The notes beneath the pieces are model-generated. The model worked only from the letters and a program-made list of their open reading frames with translations. It made no database searches and was not told where the DNA came from. Positions 1 through 5,316 of a stretch of DNA of 5,316 nt are shown in pieces. Each line of letters starts with the position of its first letter. Position 1 is the stretch's first letter. Source of the DNA: Prevotella sp. Lineage in GTDB: Bacteria > Bacteroidota > Bacteroidia > Bacteroidales > Bacteroidaceae. Where the stretch lies: contig JAJPYV010000008.1 of NCBI GenBank assembly GCA_021204735.1, positions 1 to 5,316 of the forward strand, in the 5' to 3' direction. Position numbers and translations under genes: made by a program.

Positions 1-30
1 TTCGTATATAAGCAACTTTTTATGGTTTTA

Positions 31-38
31 TAATTTTG
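31..38 (+). promoter_or_regulatory. Bacteroidetes-type -7 promoter element (TAnnTTTG)
   Basis: TAATTTTG is an exact match to the TAnnTTTG -7 consensus recognised by the primary sigma factor of Bacteroidetes. It would place the transcription start in the mid-40s and give a leader of about 60 nt before the ATG at 104. I see no TTTG at the expected -33 position (around 7-12). A weak -33 box is common at promoters that need an activator, so this promoter may be inducible, which is an inference. In AT-rich DNA an 8-mer with two free positions can also occur by chance. Confidence 0.5.
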
Positions 39-46
39 CAGTGAAA

Positions 47-67
47 CAGTGCATGTAACAAGCACTG
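47..67 (+). repeat. 6-bp inverted repeat / possible leader hairpin
   Basis: CAGTGC (47-52) and GCACTG (62-67) are perfect reverse complements separated by 9 nt. A further CAGTG copy at 39-43 makes a direct repeat with the left arm (period 8). The element lies just after the predicted transcription start, so it could be a 5'-end RNA hairpin or a binding site for a PUL regulator. It is not followed by a T-run, so it is not an intrinsic terminator. The stem is short and its function is unproven. Confidence 0.35.
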
Positions 68-103
68 AGTTCTAAAAATTACATTATAAAATTATATTAT
101 ACG

Positions 104-2143
104 ATGAAGATGCAAAATTTAGGCTTTAGGACATTATCCTTAATTGCTTACTCGTGGATTTTTCCCACATTTGTCTTGTTGGGATGTACTGATAATGATT
201 CATTGGTTGCGGGAAAATGGGTAATTGATTATGATGCACAAACTAATGGTATAAACATTAAAAAAGATTCAAAGTTAATCTGCCATGATTTATATGCTTC
301 ATATAAAGTAGGAGACAACTTTATTTCTGCTAATGATTATTCAAAGCATCATGTTTCTGTAGAAAGAATAAATGATGTCTTTGGTGAGGGCTTCAGGTAT
401 ATAGTGAAGCATACAGGAAATAATTTGCCTGCTCTGGTTCACTCTTTTTATGTTTATCCTGAGAAAGATTACTTTTTAACAGATTTCATGTTGGAGGGAA
501 ACTCTGAAACCGCATCCAATTATATGGCACCAATTAATGTCGATCAGATGCCAGAAATAATAAAAAATAGTAAAGCTAATCGTGCTCTTTTTGTACCGTT
601 TGACAATGATTGTTGGATTAGATATCGTTCCTGTCCATTGACTTTTTCGGAGATGACGAGTTATGAAGTAACAACAGTCTTCAACAATGAAAATAGGGAT
701 GCTTTAGTTGTGGGTTCAGTAGAGCATGATGCTTGGAAGACCGGAGTTACAATAGGTAAAGGTAGTGGATGCAATGTTGGCTCATTAATTTGTTTTGGTG
801 GAATTGCCGACCAAACTACACGTGATTCTAAATCTCATGGAGCTTTAAGAGGTAAAAAGATAAAATCACCCAAATGTTTGATGGGCCTTTTTGATGACTG
901 GCGTGATGGAATGGAGGAATATGCACAGGTAAATGCTACCGTTACACCACCCAAGGCTTGGGAGAAAGCTGTGCCTTTTGGTTGGAATAGTTGGGGAACA
1001 TTACAATTTAATTTAACCTATTTCAAGGCTTTGGAAGTCTCGAATTATTTTAAGCAGAATCTTCAATGTAACCATTTCGCTAATGAAGATAATTTAGTGT
1101 ATATAGGTCTCGATTCTGGGTGGAACAGCTTCTCAGAAAAAGAATTGAAAGATTTTGTTGATAATTGCAAGGCTAATGGCCAAGTGGCAGGTATTTATTG
1201 GACTCCATTTACAGATTGGGGAAAGAACCCGGATGTAATAGTTAAAGATTTTCCATCTTGTACCTACCAAGATATATATTTATATGCAAATGGAAAGCCT
1301 CAAGAGTTGGATGGAGCTTATGCACTTGACCCAACTCATCCAGCAGTCGAAGCTATGATGAAAAACGCTTCTGAATTGTTTCATCGGACAGGTTTTGAAT
1401 ATGTAAAATTAGATTTTATGACTCATGGAGCTATGGAGGCTGATAAATGGTATAATCCTGAAATACAAACAGGCATTCAAGCATATAATTATGGCATGAA
1501 ATTGATTGATGACTATTTTGGTGACATGTATATCAATCTTTCAATTTCTCCTATATTTCCTGCGCATTATGCCCAATCTCGAAGAATCGCATGCGATGCT
1601 TGGAATAAAATAAAGGATACAGAATATACATTAAACGCACTCTCTTATGGTTGGTGGTTAGATAGAGTCTATCAGTTTAATGATCCTGACCATATCGTAC
1701 TGAGGGAAGCCACAGAAGGAGAAAACAGGGCGCGTGTGACTTCAGGAGTTATTACCGGTATTTTTATAACTGGTGACGATTTTAGTAATGGTGGTCAAAA
1801 AATTGTAAAAGAGAAAGCGATGAACTATTTAACCAATGCTGAAATCAATGCTGTTGCCAATGGTAAATCTTTCCGGCCAGTGTATGGTAATAGCGAGAAT
1901 GCGGAAAATCAATTTGTGCGTTTGGATGAGGATGGTAATGCTTATTACGCAGTCTTTAACTATTCAGATCAGATCTTAAAAACAAAACTTCCGTTAGAAC
2001 AGATTGGATTAGATTCGACTGTTGAATATAACTTGAAAGAACTTTGGAGCGGCAAGGAAAGTGTGGTGAAAACGGAGTTTGATATTACAGTGCCTCCGTT
2101 GGATGTAGCTTTCTTTAAAATAGATAAGAATAATAAAATATGA
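104..2143 (+). CDS. Secreted lipoprotein glycoside hydrolase, clan GH-D, GH36-like (putative alpha-galactosidase family)
   Basis: This is a 679-aa exo-glycosidase candidate of the GH36/GH27 clan, which cleaves alpha-galactosides or related sugars with retention. Residues 1-28 form a lipoprotein signal ending in the lipobox LLGC (acylated C28), followed by an acidic TDND stretch like the surface-export signals of Bacteroidetes lipoproteins. Residues ~35-280 look like the GH36 N-terminal beta-sandwich. The catalytic barrel (~288-590) has GWNSW (293-297), LDSGW (336-340), GIYWTPF (363-369), the nucleophile motif YVKLD (D437) and the acid/base motif RIACD (D498), then NDPD (526-529). Residues ~600-675 form a C-terminal beta-sandwich containing LWSGK. 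The length is normal for GH36. An in-frame stop at 56-58 with no ATG between it and 104 supports this start; M3 is an alternative. The susC-like gene follows 16 nt later, so the two are co-transcribed. S338 replaces a usual Asp, so the substrate is uncertain. The fold and family are confident; the sugar specificity is not. Confidence 0.88.
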   Translation: MKMQNLGFRTLSLIAYSWIFPTFVLLGCTDNDSLVAGKWVIDYDAQTNGINIKKDSKLICHDLYASYKVGDNFISANDYSKHHVSVERINDVFGEGFRYIVKHTGNNLPALVHSFYVYPEKDYFLTDFMLEGNSETASNYMAPINVDQMPEIIKNSKANRALFVPFDNDCWIRYRSCPLTFSEMTSYEVTTVFNNENRDALVVGSVEHDAWKTGVTIGKGSGCNVGSLICFGGIADQTTRDSKSHGALRGKKIKSPKCLMGLFDDWRDGMEEYAQVNATVTPPKAWEKAVPFGWNSWGTLQFNLTYFKALEVSNYFKQNLQCNHFANEDNLVYIGLDSGWNSFSEKELKDFVDNCKANGQVAGIYWTPFTDWGKNPDVIVKDFPSCTYQDIYLYANGKPQELDGAYALDPTHPAVEAMMKNASELFHRTGFEYVKLDFMTHGAMEADKWYNPEIQTGIQAYNYGMKLIDDYFGDMYINLSISPIFPAHYAQSRRIACDAWNKIKDTEYTLNALSYGWWLDRVYQFNDPDHIVLREATEGENRARVTSGVITGIFITGDDFSNGGQKIVKEKAMNYLTNAEINAVANGKSFRPVYGNSENAENQFVRLDEDGNAYYAVFNYSDQILKTKLPLEQIGLDSTVEYNLKELWSGKESVVKTEFDITVPPLDVAFFKIDKNNKI

Positions 2144-2159
2144 ACTTAAATAAAAAATT

Positions 2160-5100
2160 ATGAAAAGGATTGGACTTATTAGTTTGCTTTTGGCTTTGTT
2201 CTCTTGTTACGGCCTTTTCGCACAAGATCTGGTGATTACCGGGAAGGTCATGGATGCCTATGCTGTACCGATAAATGGAGCTAGTGTTGTAGTTAAAGGT
2301 TCCACTCAAGGAACCATCACTGATTTAAATGGCAGTTTTACCTTGTCTGTAAAGAAGGGAGATGAGTTACGTGTTTCTTACATTGGTTTCATCACTCAAG
2401 ACGTAAAGGTCTCCGGAAAGGAGTTAATTAAGGTAATTCTGCTTGAAGATTCAGAGCTCTTGGAGGAGGTCGTTGTTGTTGGTACCTCAATGAAGAAAAG
2501 TGATTTGACTGGTGCTGTTGCCGGCGTTACAGCTAAGGTCCTAGAAGAAAAACCTGTAACAAATGTAACTCAAGCTCTTCAAGGACGGGTAGCAGGTGTT
2601 TTTGTATCACAACCGACACGCCCCACTGATGATGCTTCTATTAAAATTCGTGGCATCAATACGATTAATGGTTCTACAGACCCTATTTATGTGATTGATG
2701 GTATGATAATGGATAATACTTTTTCAGGCTTTAGTTCTGTAAATTTAAATGATGTAGCTTCTGTCGAAGTTTTAAAAGATGCTTCCGCAACGGCTTTGTA
2801 TGGTTCGCGCGGAGCTAATGGCGTGGTAGTAATTACGACTAAAAAAGGGAAAAAAGGTGACGGAAAAGTTAACTATGACGGTTGGGTCGGATTTCAGACT
2901 TATGCTAAAATGCCGAAAACTATGAAAACAAGGCAACTGTTTGAACTACGTAAGGAGGCATATATAAATGGTTATCAACAAACTAATCCTGATGGAGATG
3001 TTGATGCTTACATTAAGGATGTAATGATGAGCACAAACACTGTATTTGCTGATTACGAGTTTGAAGCTTATGAGAATAACCAGACATACGATTGGTTGGA
3101 TGCAATTAGTCGTACAGGATTCCAACAAAATCACTCGGTTAGTTTATCAAATGGAACAGATAAAGGTAGTTATTATATCAGTTTCGGCTATAGTAATAAT
3201 AAAGGTGTTCTCCAAAAGAGTGAACAAAAGAAATATACCGGCCGTATCAATGCTGACCAGCAAATCAAATCATGGCTGAAAGTTGGTACGAATACTGCAT
3301 ACACCCGGACTGAAAGTTCTATTGTAGATGATGGCATCTTGAGTAGGGCACGTGCCGCCAATCCAATGTTGGCTATTTCAGAGGATATCCAAACTTTAAA
3401 CTGGCAAGGTAATCAAGATCAAAATAACTTTAATCCATTAAGGTCCCTGTATGCTGATTACGATCAGGTGTATAATCGGCTTCTCAGTTCTAATTATATA
3501 AACATCAACCCTATAAAAGGATTGAATTTCCGTTCTACGTTCTCGATAGATTATGCGCAAAAGCAAGTTAATAAATATACTCCTAATGATATATATGAAT
3601 CAGAACGTTATGGCACGGACGGTGAAGCTGTTGACAATCGTGATACCCGTACTGTTTGGCAATGGGATAATTCATTGTCATACGAAACTTTTTTAGACAA
3701 AAATGAAAAGCATAAATTAAATGTCATGGTTGGAACAAGTGCCATGCGTAACAGTTACAGTTATATCAATGCTACTGCTGATGGATTCAATTCCAATCTG
3801 TATACATATCATTCGTTAGGAAATGGCTATAAATACGATCAACGAGGTTTGAGTTCAGCTTGGTCGGAAGCCACATTACTTTCTTATATCGCACGTGTCA
3901 ATTATAATTATGCTAACAAATATTTATTGACTGCTACCACCCGTTTTGATGGTTCTTCCAAATTTGCCAAGGGTTATCGCTGGGGTGTATTCCCTTCAGC
4001 ATCGTTGGCATGGAATATTACTGAAGAAGATTTCATGAAGAAACAGAATCTGTTTGACCAATTAAAGTTCCGCTTTGGATTCGGTGCAGTTGGTAACCAA
4101 AACATTGATGACTTTACGTATCTGTCTCTTTATAATGTCTCATATACAGGCTCCTCTACAGAAGGATATACAACATCTTTCGTATCCAACGGCCGTCGTG
4201 GAACTCCTGATATCAGTTGGGAAAAACAGAAACAATGGAACGTTGGGTTGGATATGGCGTTCCTTCGTGAACGTATTCACCTTTCTGTGGATGCTTTCGT
4301 AATAAAGAATGACGATTTGTTAATGAGCCATTCATTACCAACAACGAGCGGATATAGTACTGTAACGGAAAATGTAGGTTCTATCAAGAATAAAGGCGTT
4401 GAACTCTCTCTTAGTGCTAATTTAATTAAGACGCAGGATTTCGAATGGAATTTTATGGCAACGCTTTCCCACGACCGGAATAAAGTCACGAAATTGTATG
4501 GAACGACGGATGTTATTTATAGCGTAGATGACGACAGGAATATAAATAAAGAAGGTAATCTTTTTGTAGGGCAATCTCGTAATACATTGTATATGTGGAA
4601 AACCGGTGGAATTGCCCAAGAAGCAGATATGGAGCGTTTGAATAAAATAGATTGGAATGGTTACAATGTGAATCCTGGTGATCTATATGTTGCAGATGCG
4701 GATGGAAGTGGTGCTATCGATCAAAATGACCGCGTTATTATAGGCTCTACTGACCCGAAGTTTTATGGAGGCTTCTCTACGGATTTATCATGGAAAGGTT
4801 TTTCTCTTAATGCCGTATTCAGTTACTCATATGGTGCTAAAAAGTTAAGTACCTGGTATGAATCATTAATTACGAGTACTGGAACAAGCGTCGCTTCTAC
4901 AGATTTGAAGGACCGGTGGACAACAGATAATACGTCGGCAAAGTTCCCGCGTGTAGTTGCAGGATTCGATTATAATCATTATAACGCATCCCAAATGGAT
5001 TTTTCTGTACAAGATGGCTCATTCCTTAGACTTTCAACTTTGACGTTGGCCTATACATTTCCTAGTAAGATGATTGAATCATGGAGAATGTCGAATGTCC

Positions 5101-5222
5101 GGTTATATTTAACAGGAAGCAATCTTTTTTGCTGGACTCCTTATAAAGGGTATGATCCAGAAACCGGTGATTGGTATCCTCCCATGCGTATGTACACTTT
5201 AGGTGTAAATATAAGTTTTTAA
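2160..5222 (+). CDS. SusC/RagA-family TonB-linked outer membrane glycan transporter
   Basis: This is a 1020-aa TonB-dependent transporter that imports oligosaccharides across the outer membrane together with a SusD-like lid. Residues 1-21 are a signal peptide with likely cleavage at FA-QD. Residues ~25-98 are a carboxypeptidase-regulatory-like (CarboxypepD_reg) beta domain with the ITGKV start and DLNGSF turn. A TonB-box-like EEVVVVG lies at 102-108. The plug follows (~112-230) with the hallmark motifs IYVIDG (176-181) and LKDASATALYGSRGANGVV (205-223). The rest is a 22-strand-type barrel ending in the terminal Phe (VNISF) expected for outer-membrane assembly. There is no N-terminal STN domain, so it is unlikely to signal to an anti-sigma factor. 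The length is normal for the family and I see no frameshift. The ATG at 2160 directly precedes the signal peptide and sits 16 nt after the hydrolase stop. An EF-hand-like Asp-rich loop lies at residues 846-857. The particular glycan cannot be read from the sequence. Confidence 0.97.
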   Translation: MKRIGLISLLLALFSCYGLFAQDLVITGKVMDAYAVPINGASVVVKGSTQGTITDLNGSFTLSVKKGDELRVSYIGFITQDVKVSGKELIKVILLEDSELLEEVVVVGTSMKKSDLTGAVAGVTAKVLEEKPVTNVTQALQGRVAGVFVSQPTRPTDDASIKIRGINTINGSTDPIYVIDGMIMDNTFSGFSSVNLNDVASVEVLKDASATALYGSRGANGVVVITTKKGKKGDGKVNYDGWVGFQTYAKMPKTMKTRQLFELRKEAYINGYQQTNPDGDVDAYIKDVMMSTNTVFADYEFEAYENNQTYDWLDAISRTGFQQNHSVSLSNGTDKGSYYISFGYSNNKGVLQKSEQKKYTGRINADQQIKSWLKVGTNTAYTRTESSIVDDGILSRARAANPMLAISEDIQTLNWQGNQDQNNFNPLRSLYADYDQVYNRLLSSNYININPIKGLNFRSTFSIDYAQKQVNKYTPNDIYESERYGTDGEAVDNRDTRTVWQWDNSLSYETFLDKNEKHKLNVMVGTSAMRNSYSYINATADGFNSNLYTYHSLGNGYKYDQRGLSSAWSEATLLSYIARVNYNYANKYLLTATTRFDGSSKFAKGYRWGVFPSASLAWNITEEDFMKKQNLFDQLKFRFGFGAVGNQNIDDFTYLSLYNVSYTGSSTEGYTTSFVSNGRRGTPDISWEKQKQWNVGLDMAFLRERIHLSVDAFVIKNDDLLMSHSLPTTSGYSTVTENVGSIKNKGVELSLSANLIKTQDFEWNFMATLSHDRNKVTKLYGTTDVIYSVDDDRNINKEGNLFVGQSRNTLYMWKTGGIAQEADMERLNKIDWNGYNVNPGDLYVADADGSGAIDQNDRVIIGSTDPKFYGGFSTDLSWKGFSLNAVFSYSYGAKKLSTWYESLITSTGTSVASTDLKDRWTTDNTSAKFPRVVAGFDYNHYNASQMDFSVQDGSFLRLSTLTLAYTFPSKMIESWRMSNVRLYLTGSNLFCWTPYKGYDPETGDWYPPMRMYTLGVNISF

Positions 5223-5266
5223 TGGGAGATATGTCCATTAATTGTCTAATCTAAAAAGAACATAAA

Positions 5267-5316
5267 ATGAAAAGGATATTTAAATATAATATGGTTCAAT
5301 TGTTGGCCATCTCATT
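5267..5316 (+). CDS. Start of a probable SusD-like lipoprotein (truncated by window end)
   Basis: An open frame begins with ATG at 5267 and continues past the window end, giving 16 full codons (MKRIFKYNMVQLLAIS). The basic start followed by a hydrophobic run fits the beginning of a signal peptide; any lipobox would lie beyond the window. It starts 44 nt after the susC-like stop, in the position where the SusD/RagB glycan-binding partner is almost always encoded. The SusD assignment therefore rests on gene order, not on visible domains. The ATG is preceded by an A-rich stretch (ACATAAA), as at other Bacteroidetes starts, and shares its first 11 bases with the susC-like gene. Confidence 0.65.
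   Translation, partial: MKRIFKYNMVQLLAIS

Noticed and set aside
29..96. 9-bp AT-only inverted repeat TATAATTTT (29-37) / AAAATTATA (88-96)
   Set aside because: It contains only A and T in AT-rich DNA, its left arm overlaps the promoter element and would not be transcribed, and such matches are expected by chance.
2199..2207. Lipobox-like L-F-S-C (residues 13-16) in the SusC signal peptide
   Set aside because: Phe at -2 is unusual for a lipobox, and a normal signal peptidase I site (FA-QD) follows at residues 20-23, as in typical SusC-like proteins.
2946..3134. Reverse-strand open frame of 62 codons inside the susC-like gene
   Set aside because: It lies wholly inside a strongly supported gene, resembles no recognisable family, and is of a length expected by chance. 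The same applies to the reverse frames at 2115-2309, 4277-4489 and 4422-4619 and to the forward frames at 3046-3279 and 4075-4302.
5223..5266. Possible terminator or promoter between the susC-like gene and the next gene
   Set aside because: The 44-nt gap shows only 4-bp pairings (for example ATTA/TAAT), no stable GC stem with a T-run and no TAnnTTTG box, so read-through in one operon is more likely.

Overview
This 5.3 kb window looks like the front of a polysaccharide utilization locus (PUL) from a Bacteroidales bacterium (Bacteroides, Phocaeicola, Parabacteroides, Prevotella or a relative). The indications are AT-rich DNA, no Shine-Dalgarno sequences before the starts, a TAnnTTTG-type -7 promoter element, and the paired SusC-like transporter and SusD-like start that are typical of this phylum. 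The exact genus cannot be read from the sequence.

Layout, all on the + strand: (1) positions 1-103 are a leader with a perfect TAnnTTTG match and, just downstream, a small 6-bp inverted repeat. (2) Positions 104-2143 encode a secreted lipoprotein glycoside hydrolase of clan GH-D, closest in motif order to GH36 (alpha-galactosidase/melibiase type), with both catalytic aspartates present. (3) After a 16-nt gap, 2160-5222 encode a full-length SusC/RagA-type TonB-dependent outer-membrane glycan transporter. (4) After a 44-nt gap, the first 16 codons of a third gene start at 5267 and run off the window. From its position it is very probably the SusD-like glycan-binding lipoprotein partner.

The three genes read as one transcription unit. 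The hydrolase would trim side chains or cleave the glycan at the cell surface or in the periplasm. The SusD-like protein would capture the glycan, and the SusC-like channel would import it using TonB energy. The overall architecture is well known. The least ordinary part is the hydrolase: at positions that normally recognise galactose it carries an Asp-to-Ser change, and it lacks the usual cysteine in the strand before the acid/base residue. Its substrate may therefore not be a plain alpha-galactoside. I saw no RNA genes, CRISPR arrays, insertion sequences, attachment sites or clear terminators.
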